A stretch of 7,552 nucleotides of DNA from Clostridia bacterium (GTDB lineage Bacteria; Bacillota_A; Clostridia; Christensenellales; Aristaeellaceae). The stretch is from positions 1-7,552 of the forward strand of contig JAGBAU010000261.1 in assembly GCA_017938785.1 (NCBI GenBank). Reading direction: 5' to 3'. Each line of letters opens with the position of its first letter. Within the stretch, counting starts at the first letter, position 1. Below the pieces are notes generated by a model that did no database searches, had not been told where the DNA came from, and was given only the letters and a program-made list of their open reading frames with translations. This document shows, in pieces, positions 1 through 5,612 of this stretch. The position numbers and the translations under genes are program-made.

Positions 1-681
1 AACTATGAAATCGCCGACGCCAACAATGTGCCCGTTTGCCAGGACACCGGCATGGCCTGCGTGTTCATCGACGTTGGCCAGGATGTGCACGTAGAAGGCA
101 GCCTGGAAGCCGCCATCCATGAGGGCGTGCGCCAGGGTTACAAGGACGGCTACCTGCGCAAGAGCGTGGTCCGCGATCCCCTGGACCGCGTGAACACCGG
201 CGACAACACCCCCGCCATGATCTATTACAACATCGTGGAAGGCGATCAGATCAAGATCACCGTGGCCCCCAAGGGCTTCGGCAGCGAAAACATGAGCCAG
301 ATCAAGATGCTCAAGCCCTCCGACGGCCTGCAGGGCGTGAAGGATTTCGTGGTCAAGGTTGTTGAAGAGGCCGGCCCCAATCCCTGCCCGCCCATCGTGG
401 TCGGCGTAGGCGTAGGCGGCACCTTCGATAAGGCCGCTTTCATGGCCAAGAAGGCCCTGACCCGCGCCGTGGATTCCCACAACGAGGATCCCTTCTATGC
501 AGCCCTGGAGGATGAACTGCTGGAGAAGATCAACGCCCTGGGCATCGGCCCGCAGGGCTTCGGCGGCAGAACCACCGCCTTGGCCGTGAACATTGAAAAG
601 TGCCCCACCCACATCGCGGGCCTGCCCGTGGCCGTGAACATCAACTGCCACGTGACCCGCCATCAGTCGGAGGTGATTTAA
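1..681 (+). CDS. Class I fumarate hydratase, alpha subunit (5'-truncated)
   Basis: This is the Fe-S domain subunit of a two-subunit class I fumarase or related hydro-lyase (FumA/TtdA N-terminal type), a cytoplasmic oxygen-sensitive [4Fe-4S] enzyme interconverting fumarate and malate. The frame is open from base 1, so the gene begins outside the window. 226 residues are visible against roughly 280 in the family, so about 55 are missing. Three cysteines suited to bind the cluster are present: in VCQDTGM (codon 37-39), NPCPP (385-387) and NINCH (646-648). Family motifs VGVGVGGTFDKAAFMAKKAL and GIGPQGFGGRTTALAV are intact. The GTG at 28 is an internal valine, not the start. The beta subunit follows after one base. 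Tartrate dehydratase (TtdA) is homologous and cannot be excluded by sequence alone; the central-metabolism neighbours favour fumarase. Confidence 0.93.
   Translation, partial: NYEIADANNVPVCQDTGMACVFIDVGQDVHVEGSLEAAIHEGVRQGYKDGYLRKSVVRDPLDRVNTGDNTPAMIYYNIVEGDQIKITVAPKGFGSENMSQIKMLKPSDGLQGVKDFVVKVVEEAGPNPCPPIVVGVGVGGTFDKAAFMAKKALTRAVDSHNEDPFYAALEDELLEKINALGIGPQGFGGRTTALAVNIEKCPTHIAGLPVAVNINCHVTRHQSEVI
669..675 (+). promoter_or_regulatory. Ribosome binding site of fumarase beta subunit
   Basis: GGAGGTG lies 7 bases before the ATG at 683 and inside the last codons of the alpha subunit gene. It fixes the beta start and indicates translational coupling, as expected for two subunits made in equal amounts. 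Confidence 0.8.
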
Positions 682-682
682 G

Positions 683-1240
683 ATGACCAAGAAGATTGTA
701 ACTCCGCTCACCCGCGAACTCGTAAAGACCCTGAAGGCCGGCGACAGCTGCACCATCACCGGCACCATCTACACCGCCCGCGACGCCGCCCACAAGCGCC
801 TGTGCGAGCTGGTTGCTCAGGGCAAGGAACTGCCCATGGAAATCAAGGACGCCATCATCTACTTCGTTGGCCCTACCCCCGCAAAGCCCGGCCAGGCCAT
901 CGGCTCCGCCGGCCCCACCACCTCCTACCGCATGGACGCCTATTCGCCCACCCTCATCTCCATCGGCCAGACCGGCATGATCGGCAAGGGCAAGCGCAAT
1001 GACGAGGTCGTCAACGCCATGAAGGAGCACGGCGCTGTATACTTCGGCGCCATCGGCGGCTGCGGCGCACTGCTTTCCAAGTGCATCAAAAAAGCCGAAA
1101 TCGTGGCCTACGAGGACCTGGGCGCGGAAGCCATCCGCCGTCTCGAGGTTGAGGATTTCCCCGTGGTGGTCATCATCGACGCCGAGGGCAACAACCTCTA
1201 CGAATCCGGCCGCAAGGAATACCTGGATACCCTGAAGTAA
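683..1240 (+). CDS. Class I fumarate hydratase, beta subunit
   Basis: This is the second subunit (FumA C-terminal/TtdB type, 185 residues, the usual full length) of the Fe-S hydro-lyase. It forms the active site together with the alpha subunit. Visible signatures are TARDAAHKR (31-39), SAGPTTSYRMD (75-85), which is typical of substrate binding in this family, GMIGKGKRND (98-107), and FGAIGGCGALLSKCIKKAE (121-139), followed by the conserved acidic stretch YEDLGAEAIRRLEVEDFP. The start ATG is one base after the alpha stop and has a good ribosome binding site. There is no frameshift or missing block, so the enzyme should be functional. A tartrate dehydratase role is the main alternative. The gene ends at a TAA followed by a 67-base gap containing a GC-rich hairpin. 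Confidence 0.94.
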   Translation: MTKKIVTPLTRELVKTLKAGDSCTITGTIYTARDAAHKRLCELVAQGKELPMEIKDAIIYFVGPTPAKPGQAIGSAGPTTSYRMDAYSPTLISIGQTGMIGKGKRNDEVVNAMKEHGAVYFGAIGGCGALLSKCIKKAEIVAYEDLGAEAIRRLEVEDFPVVVIIDAEGNNLYESGRKEYLDTLK

Positions 1241-1256
1241 TTGAAATTGTGTTTAG

Positions 1257-1279
1257 GGCGGGGGAGCGATACCCCCGCC
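1257..1279 (+). terminator. GC-rich hairpin between fumarase and regulator genes
   Basis: GGCGGGGG (1257-1264) pairs perfectly with CCCCCGCC (1272-1279) around a 7-base loop. No T tract follows (GAATTCCG comes next), so it is not a canonical intrinsic terminator. It may be a weak terminator, an RNA-processing or 3'-stabilising stem, or an attenuator 14 bases before the regulator's ribosome binding site. Confidence 0.45.
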
Positions 1280-1293
1280 TGAATTCCGTTTGG

Positions 1294-1300
1294 AAGGAGG
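1294..1300 (+). promoter_or_regulatory. Ribosome binding site deciding the GntR start
   Basis: AAGGAGG sits 7 bases before the ATG at 1308. The longer frame from TTG at 1290 would place this site inside the coding sequence, so 1308 is chosen. Confidence 0.85.
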
Positions 1301-1307
1301 GCAGCAG

Positions 1308-2264
1308 ATGCTGAAGTATACCATCAACCCCGACAGCGAAATCCCGGTCTACCGCCAGCTGGTGGACCAGATCAACGCGGAAATTCGCTCCGGCGCGCTC
1401 AAAACCGGCACCCAGCTGCCCACCGTGCGTGAAATGGCCGAGCGCATGAACCTGTCCTGCGGCACCGTGAAGCGGGTGTACGATACCCTGCGCGAAATGG
1501 GCGATATCGAAATGACCCGCCGCCGGGGCAGCTTCGTGAAATACGTGCGCGCCGACAGGGACAGCCGCAAGATTCAGGCCATGACAGCCATTGACCGCAT
1601 GATCCGCTGCCTGACCGATTTGAATTTCTCCCCTGCGGAGATCCAGATCTTCCTGAGCCTCAAGATGCGCGAATGGGGGCTCAAGTGGAGCGGCATCCGC
1701 GTGGCGCTGGTCACCGATTACGCCGAGCTGGGCCCTGTGCTGGAGAAGCAGCTGGGCAGCATCGGCAATGTGAAGGTGATCCTGTGCGAATTCAGGCAGC
1801 TGCGGGAATATCCCTACAGCATCGACGAGGAATCCGACGTGATACTCGCCTCCCCGGAGGATGCGCAGCGGCTGCAGCCCATCCTGCCCGACAAAACGAA
1901 GCTCATCAAGGTGGCCTTCGCTGCCCGGAGGGACGGCCTGCTGGCGCTCTCCCGCGCCGAGGGAAAGCGGCTGGGCGCGATCTGCGTGCACGGCGAATTC
2001 CCGAAGCTGGTGCGCGAACAGCTGAACGGTGGGGAGGTTGTGCCGGTCTGCCCCGGTGAAGCCATGCCGGAGGGCCTGGACGCTGTGGTCGTGCCGCCGG
2101 AGTGGGAAAGCGTTTGTCCGCCGGAGATGTGCGATCAGCTGGCGGATATGGAAAAGATCACCTTTGAATATGCCATCGACGAGGGCAGCATGCTCTACCT
2201 GGAGGAGCGCATCAACCGCATCCGGGACGAGCGCCAGCTCCAGCCCGGGGCGCTGAGCTTTTGA
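1308..2264 (+). CDS. GntR-family regulator with unassigned alpha/beta sensor domain
   Basis: This is a 318-residue cytoplasmic DNA-binding regulator. Residues 1-80 are a clear GntR winged helix: IPVYRQLVDQINAEIRSG, then LPTVREMAERMNLSCGTVKRVYDTL as recognition helices (split here at about 38-61), then the wing RRRGSFVKYV (71-80). The N-terminal layout is YtrA-like. Residues 81-125 look helical and may form a linker or dimer helix. Residues about 129-265 do not match FCD, UTRA or aminotransferase domains as I know them. They read as two similar beta-alpha-beta halves: IRVALVTDY...DVILASPE (130-184) and LGAICVHGE...DAVVVPPE (222-265). The stop codon lies 2 bases from citXG, so it probably controls citXG and the transporter in response to an unknown small molecule. 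GntR membership is certain; the ligand is not known. Confidence 0.9.
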   Translation: MLKYTINPDSEIPVYRQLVDQINAEIRSGALKTGTQLPTVREMAERMNLSCGTVKRVYDTLREMGDIEMTRRRGSFVKYVRADRDSRKIQAMTAIDRMIRCLTDLNFSPAEIQIFLSLKMREWGLKWSGIRVALVTDYAELGPVLEKQLGSIGNVKVILCEFRQLREYPYSIDEESDVILASPEDAQRLQPILPDKTKLIKVAFAARRDGLLALSRAEGKRLGAICVHGEFPKLVREQLNGGEVVPVCPGEAMPEGLDAVVVPPEWESVCPPEMCDQLADMEKITFEYAIDEGSMLYLEERINRIRDERQLQPGALSF

Positions 2265-2266
2265 TT

Positions 2267-3622
2267 ATGGACGGAATTCGCGAAGTGGGCGTGATGGATA
2301 TCCTGCGCGCCCGGGATGAACGGGTTGCCCGCCAGAAGGCAATGCTTCAAAGGCACGGCCTGCCGCTCATCTCCTTTACCATGAACATCGCCGGGCCGGT
2401 GAAGACCGACCCGCTGATCCGGCGTGCCTTCCTGGAGGGCGCGGCGCGGATTGAAGCTATGCTGGCGGCCCGCAGGGCGGTGGTGCATGAACGGATTCAA
2501 ACCCTGGAATTCACCGGGAATGAAGCGCTCTGGGCCGTGGAGGCGGATGCTGCCCTGCTGAAGGCGTGGATGCGCGCCATCGAGGAAGGGCATCCGCTGG
2601 GCAGGCTGTTCGACATCGATGTGCTGGATATATCCGGCGCGAAGCTCGCCCGGGAGGAGCACCGGAAGTGCCTGATCTGCGGCGGGGATGTGCATGCCTG
2701 CGGCCGCAGCCGTGCCCACAGCGCCGATGAAATCTTCCGCAGAACCCGGGAGATGATACAATCCTACTATGCCGGGGAGCATGCGCGCTTTGTAGGCATG
2801 TGCGCCCAGCGCGCGCTGCTCTATGAGGCCGTGACCACGCCCAAGCCCGGGCTGGTGGACGCGGCGGACAACGGCGCCCATGACGATATGAACCTGTTCA
2901 GCTTCATGGCCAGCGCTTCCGCCCTGGGCGGCTGGTTTGAACAGGCCGCGCGCATCGGCGGCATGGACGTCTCCGACGGGGAGGCGTTTGCATATCTTCG
3001 CGCCGGGGGCATCCGCGCCGAGAGCGAGATGCTGCGCGCCACCCAAAACGTGAACACCCACAAGGGCGCGCTGTTTTCCCTGGGCGTCGCCTGCTGCGCG
3101 GCGGGACGGATGGGAGAGGGTGCAGCGGCGGAGGAAATCCTTGCCTGCGCCGCCCGGATTGCCCGGCATGCCCTGAAAGACTTTGACGGCCTGAACCCGG
3201 AAACGGTTTCCACCGGCGGCGAGCAGCAGTACATCCAAAGCGGCCTCACCGGCATACGCGGCGAGGCGGCGGCGGGCTTCCCGTCCGTTTGGAAGTATGG
3301 CCTGCCTGCGCTGCAGGCGGCCCTGGAGCGGGGCGAGAGCATCAACGACGCGGGGCTATATGCCCTGGTCAGCCTGATGGCCCATGTGCCCGACAGCAAT
3401 ATCCTGCGCCGCAGGGGCGAGGGCGCCCTGCGCGATGTGCAGGCGAGGGCCGGACGGCTCAGCCGAAACGGTTTCACCCACGGCGACCTGCGCGCCATGA
3501 ATGCTGATTTCATCCGGGAGAACATCAGTCCCGGCGGCAGCGCCGATCTGCTGGCGCTGACTTATTTCCTGCATCTGATTACCAAAGACCACGGAGGCAA
3601 ACCCCATGAATGCAACCCTTAA
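2267..3622 (+). CDS. citXG: CitX-CitG fusion: citrate lyase prosthetic-group synthesis and transfer
   Basis: This 451-residue bifunctional cytoplasmic enzyme matures citrate lyase. The CitG half makes 2'-(5''-triphosphoribosyl)-3'-dephospho-CoA from ATP and dephospho-CoA. The CitX half transfers the phosphoribosyl-dephospho-CoA group to a serine of the acyl carrier subunit CitD. CitX spans about 10-165, with GRLFDIDVL (112-120) and the signature RKCLICGGDVHACGRSRAHS (133-152). CitG spans about 175-440, with TPKPGLVD (192-198 region), NVNTHKGALFSLG (261-273) and SPGGSADLLA (421-430). Such fusions are known, for example in Haemophilus. The start is uncertain: ATG 2267 is 2 bases past the regulator stop, TTG 2261 would give a TTGA overlap, and ATG 2294 would match typical CitX N-termini. 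None has a strong ribosome binding site, so coupling to the upstream gene is likely. No citrate lyase subunit gene is nearby. Confidence 0.93.
   Translation: MDGIREVGVMDILRARDERVARQKAMLQRHGLPLISFTMNIAGPVKTDPLIRRAFLEGAARIEAMLAARRAVVHERIQTLEFTGNEALWAVEADAALLKAWMRAIEEGHPLGRLFDIDVLDISGAKLAREEHRKCLICGGDVHACGRSRAHSADEIFRRTREMIQSYYAGEHARFVGMCAQRALLYEAVTTPKPGLVDAADNGAHDDMNLFSFMASASALGGWFEQAARIGGMDVSDGEAFAYLRAGGIRAESEMLRATQNVNTHKGALFSLGVACCAAGRMGEGAAAEEILACAARIARHALKDFDGLNPETVSTGGEQQYIQSGLTGIRGEAAAGFPSVWKYGLPALQAALERGESINDAGLYALVSLMAHVPDSNILRRRGEGALRDVQARAGRLSRNGFTHGDLRAMNADFIRENISPGGSADLLALTYFLHLITKDHGGKPHECNP
3593..3597 (+). promoter_or_regulatory. Ribosome binding site of EamA transporter
   Basis: GGAGG lies 8 bases before ATG 3606 and inside the last codons of citXG. 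This supports the 17-base overlap as genuine. Confidence 0.8.
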
Positions 3623-4472
3623 GCTGACCCTTTCCATGTTCATCTTCGGCACCATCGGCATCTTCCGCCGGTTCATTCCGCTGCCCAGCAGCATGGTGGC
3701 CATGACCCGCGGCATCGTGGGTATGCTGTTTTTGCTGGCGTTTCTGCGCATCCGGAAGGTGAAGCTGAACGGCCCCGCCATCAGGAAGAATTTCTGGACC
3801 CTGATCATCTCCGGCGCGGTGATGGGCGTGAACTGGATACTGCTGTTCGAGGCCTACAATTACACCAGCGTGGCCACCGCCACCCTGTGCTATTACCTGG
3901 CGCCCATCTTCATCATCATCGTGTCGCCCTTCCTTTTGAAGGAGAGGATCACCGCCCGCAAGCTGATCTGCGTGTGCGTGGCGCTGCTGGGTATGGTGTT
4001 CGTGTCGGGCGTTCTGCAGACGGGCATCTCCAGTGTATCCGAAATCAAGGGTGTTTTGCTGGGCGTGGGTGCAGCCATGCTGTATGCCACGGTTGTGCTG
4101 CTGAACAAGAGGTTGGGCGATGTGCCGGCCTACGACCGCACCATCCTGCAGCTGGGCGCGGCGGGCATTGCGCTTTTGCCCTACGTGCTGCTGACGGAGA
4201 ACGTGGCGGCTATGGAGTTCACGGGCCTATCGGTTTTGATGCTGGCCATCGTGTGCATGGTGCACACCGGCGTTGCCTATGCGCTGTACTTTGGTTCCCT
4301 GATGGATTTGAAGGCCCAGACCGCCGCCATCCTCAGCTACATCGATCCCGTTGTGGCCATCATCCTGTCGGCGCTGCTGCTGAAGGAGAACATGGATGTG
4401 TTCGGCGTGATCGGCGCAATCCTCGTGCTGGGTGCGGCGATTGTGAGCGAGCTGCCGGAGAAGAAGGGATAA
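3606..4472 (+). CDS. EamA/DMT-superfamily transporter, ten predicted helices
   Basis: This 288-residue integral membrane protein has two EamA repeats (about 5-135 and 148-283), each with about five hydrophobic helices, the usual full length of the drug/metabolite transporter superfamily. Typical features are LFEAYNYTSVATATLCYYLAP (split 80-100; the helix 4 region), the end of repeat one at PFLLKERIT (108-116), and the matching repeat-two segment SYIDPVVAIILSALLLKE (244-261). The gene starts inside the 3' end of citXG, so the two are co-translated. This suggests it moves a compound tied to the citrate or C4-acid pathway or to its regulator's ligand, but EamA sequences do not reveal substrate. 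It is unrelated to known citrate carriers such as CitS, CitM or CitT. The gene is followed by a folded repeat and a terminator, so it ends the operon. Confidence 0.88.
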   Translation: MNATLKLTLSMFIFGTIGIFRRFIPLPSSMVAMTRGIVGMLFLLAFLRIRKVKLNGPAIRKNFWTLIISGAVMGVNWILLFEAYNYTSVATATLCYYLAPIFIIIVSPFLLKERITARKLICVCVALLGMVFVSGVLQTGISSVSEIKGVLLGVGAAMLYATVVLLNKRLGDVPAYDRTILQLGAAGIALLPYVLLTENVAAMEFTGLSVLMLAIVCMVHTGVAYALYFGSLMDLKAQTAAILSYIDPVVAIILSALLLKENMDVFGVIGAILVLGAAIVSELPEKKG

Positions 4473-4475
4473 AAA

Positions 4476-4538
4476 GTCTCTCCCTCAGTCATCCCTTCGG
4501 GATGCCAGCTCCCTCGTCAGAGGGAGCCGGGGGAGAAC
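4476..4538. repeat. Folded intergenic palindromic repeat (three-way junction)
   Basis: A 63-base intergenic element folds as an outer stem closing two hairpins. The outer stem is 4479-4486 with 4529-4536 (seven pairs plus one T-G). Hairpin 1 is CATCCC (4490-4495) with GGGATG (4499-4504). Hairpin 2 is GCTCCCTC (4508-4515) with GAGGGAGC (4520-4527). Read on the minus strand, the outer stem is followed by CTTTTT, so it could also act as a leftward terminator. From memory it resembles dispersed intergenic repeats of gut Clostridia; no second full copy is in this window. Confidence 0.6.
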
Positions 4539-4545
4539 GGCAATA

Positions 4546-4569
4546 AAAAAAGCCCGAAAGGGCTTTTTT
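4546..4569. terminator. Bidirectional intrinsic terminator between convergent genes
   Basis: AGCCC (4551-4555) and GGGCT (4560-4564) pair around a GAAA tetraloop. They are flanked by six A residues on the left and six T residues on the right. The fold is symmetric, so it can stop the rightward citXG-transporter transcript and the leftward mscS transcript. Confidence 0.9.
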
Positions 4570-4626
4570 CATTGCATGTGCGGGCCGGAAGCTCCCAGGG
4601 GGAGATTTCGGCATTCATTGCATGTG
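4568..4626. repeat. 13-bp direct repeats flanking a small stem-loop at the mscS 3' end
   Basis: TTCATTGCATGTG occurs at 4568-4580 and again at 4614-4626, a 46-base period. The right copy contains the last three codons and stop of mscS; the left copy abuts the terminator. Between them is an imperfect hairpin: CCGGAAGCTCCC (4585-4596) with GGGAGATTTCGG (4600-4611), 12-base arms with a 3-base loop, one mismatch and one G-T. This looks like an insertion with target duplication, or a slippage duplication. Confidence 0.7.
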
Positions 4627-5409
4627 TACGTTGATGTGGGGGTAGGTCATCTTCACGCCGTTGTCCCGGAAGGCCTGGTAGATGGCTTCGGACAGGGTGT
4701 AGCGCACGGTGAGGTAATCCTGGGCCAGGCTCCAGGCGCGCACGGTGTACTGGATGGCGTTTTCGCCGTAGGCCTCCAGCAGCACCTCCGGAGCGGGATC
4801 GTGCAGCACGTTGGGGGTGGAGCGGATGGCGGCCATGGCGGCCCTGCGCACTTCCTCCGGCGAGCAATCGTAGGCGGCGGAGATGTTCAGATCGATGCGC
4901 CGGGTGCCGGAGGAGGTATAGTTGATGAGCTTCGAATTGTACAGGAGGTTGTTGGGCACGAAGATCATCTTGCCGTCCGGGGCGATCATGCGGGTGTGCA
5001 GGAAGCCGATGTCCTTCACCGTGCCCGCTACGGCCTCGGTTTCGATGTAATCGCCCAGGGCGAAGGGCTTGCTGGCCAGGATGATCACGCCGCCGGCCAG
5101 GTTCGAAAGCACGCCCTGAACGGCAAGGGAAACAGCAAGACCGACCACAGAGAACACGGCCAGGAAGCTGGAAACCGGTACGCCCATGGTGTTCGCTGCG
5201 AACACGATGGAGATGAAGTACAGCAGGATGCGCAGCGTGGTCTTGAGCATCGTGTGCAGCGATTGATCGATATGGTGGGTCTTTTTGAGCAGGCGGCTGG
5301 TGAGCCGCATGATCAGCCGCGTGACCAGCAGGCAGCCTACCAGTACGGCGACGCCGATCAATACCCGGTCCACATCGATGGATTTGAGTATGTTCAGAAC
5401 ATGGTCCAT
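4615..5409 (-). CDS. mscS: Small-conductance mechanosensitive channel, MscS family
   Basis: This 264-residue inner-membrane channel, close to the length of E. coli MscS (286), releases solutes on hypo-osmotic shock; the family forms heptamers. Predicted helices are TM1 about 16-34, TM2 about 58-76, and TM3 about 79-115. TM3 carries the pore-lining signature GLAVSLAVQGVLSNLAGG (90-107), running into KPFALGDYIE (114-123), which closely follows the MscS pattern. Residues 125-175 form the beta domain with IAPDGKMIFVPNNLLYN. Residues 175-264 form the alpha/beta cytoplasmic domain ending in YPHINVHM. The start ATG has AAGGA 9 bases upstream (5419-5423). Two candidate promoters lie upstream, and a shared terminator is just downstream. 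The 3' end is duplicated in a nearby 13-bp repeat. The family assignment is secure; the paralog subtype is not. Confidence 0.94.
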   Translation of the reverse strand: MDHVLNILKSIDVDRVLIGVAVLVGCLLVTRLIMRLTSRLLKKTHHIDQSLHTMLKTTLRILLYFISIVFAANTMGVPVSSFLAVFSVVGLAVSLAVQGVLSNLAGGVIILASKPFALGDYIETEAVAGTVKDIGFLHTRMIAPDGKMIFVPNNLLYNSKLINYTSSGTRRIDLNISAAYDCSPEEVRRAAMAAIRSTPNVLHDPAPEVLLEAYGENAIQYTVRAWSLAQDYLTVRYTLSEAIYQAFRDNGVKMTYPHINVHMQ

Positions 5410-5452
5410 GTACTTCGTTCCTTTCGGGATTATTCTAACCGTTCTTGGCGGT

Positions 5453-5461
5453 ATTATAGCA
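5453..5461 (-). promoter_or_regulatory. Proximal mscS promoter, extended -10
   Basis: On the minus strand TGC-TATAAT forms a consensus extended -10. No good -35 lies 16-18 bases upstream (AAACCG at best), so activity would rely on the extended element. It would start transcription about 35-40 bases before the mscS ATG. Confidence 0.5.
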
Positions 5462-5530
5462 TGATTGTCGGCGTGCGGTTTACGAACTGCCGCCCGCCGA
5501 CCCGAAATCTGCAGGCAGATTTCTAATCAT
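5461..5530. repeat. 70-bp foldable element between 10-bp direct repeats
   Basis: The outer stem ATGATT (5461-5466) with AATCAT (5525-5530) closes two hairpins. The first pairs GTCGGCG (5467-5473) with CGCCGAC (5495-5501), with an inner stem GCGGTT/AACTGC (5475-5480, 5485-5490). The second pairs GAAATCTG (5504-5511) with CAGATTTC (5516-5523). The direct repeat TATTATAGCA occurs at 5452-5461 and 5532-5541. It lies in the likely leader of the longer mscS transcript. Confidence 0.55.
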
Positions 5531-5532
5531 TT

Positions 5533-5561
5533 ATTATAGCACAGATGGGTTTTTCTTGCAA
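5533..5561 (-). promoter_or_regulatory. Distal mscS promoter
   Basis: On the minus strand the -35 is TTGCAA (5561-5556), followed by a 17-base spacer and TATAAT (5538-5533) preceded by TGC. Transcription would begin near 5526, giving a leader of about 115 bases that includes the folded element. The -35 overlaps the palindrome at 5558-5569. Confidence 0.65.
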
Positions 5562-5569
5562 AGCTTTGC
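5558..5569. promoter_or_regulatory. Candidate operator: perfect 12-bp palindrome between divergent promoters
   Basis: GCAAAGCTTTGC is a perfect palindrome. It overlaps the -35 of the leftward mscS promoter and ends one base before the -35 of the rightward promoter. A dimeric regulator bound here could block both. No regulator gene for it is evident beside it. Confidence 0.4.
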
Positions 5570-5570
5570 G

Positions 5571-5599
5571 TTGACCACAGGGAACGGATGTGTTAAACT
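5571..5599 (+). promoter_or_regulatory. Promoter of small membrane protein gene
   Basis: TTGACC (5571-5576), a 17-base spacer, then TAAACT (5594-5599) preceded by TGT as an extended -10. The predicted start near 5606 leaves only about 7 bases before ATG 5613. It also lies inside the longer frame from TTG 5556, arguing against that start. Confidence 0.6.
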
Positions 5600-5612
5600 T
5601 AAAACAGGAATT

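Noticed and set aside
1290..1307. TTG start at 1290 for the GntR regulator
   Set aside because: The strong AAGGAGG would become coding sequence and would encode an artificial EGGQQ leader; ATG 1308 has ideal spacing.
1173..1991. Minus-strand open frame of 272 codons opposite the GntR gene
   Set aside because: It is a histidine- and alanine-rich shadow of the real gene, crosses the intergenic hairpin, and has no recognisable domain.
2195..3238. Long minus-strand open frame (347 codons) opposite citXG
   Set aside because: It is antisense to a clearly recognised enzyme, its composition is typical of GC-rich shadow frames, and no family motif or ribosome binding site is seen.
4576..5526. Plus-strand open frame of 316 codons opposite mscS
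   Set aside because: The MscS protein on the other strand is unmistakable; this frame is a glycine/histidine-rich shadow running through the promoter region.
5556..5612. TTG start at 5556 for the small membrane protein
   Set aside because: It lies upstream of and across the best promoter, overlaps the palindrome, has no ribosome binding site, and adds residues unlike the rest of the protein.
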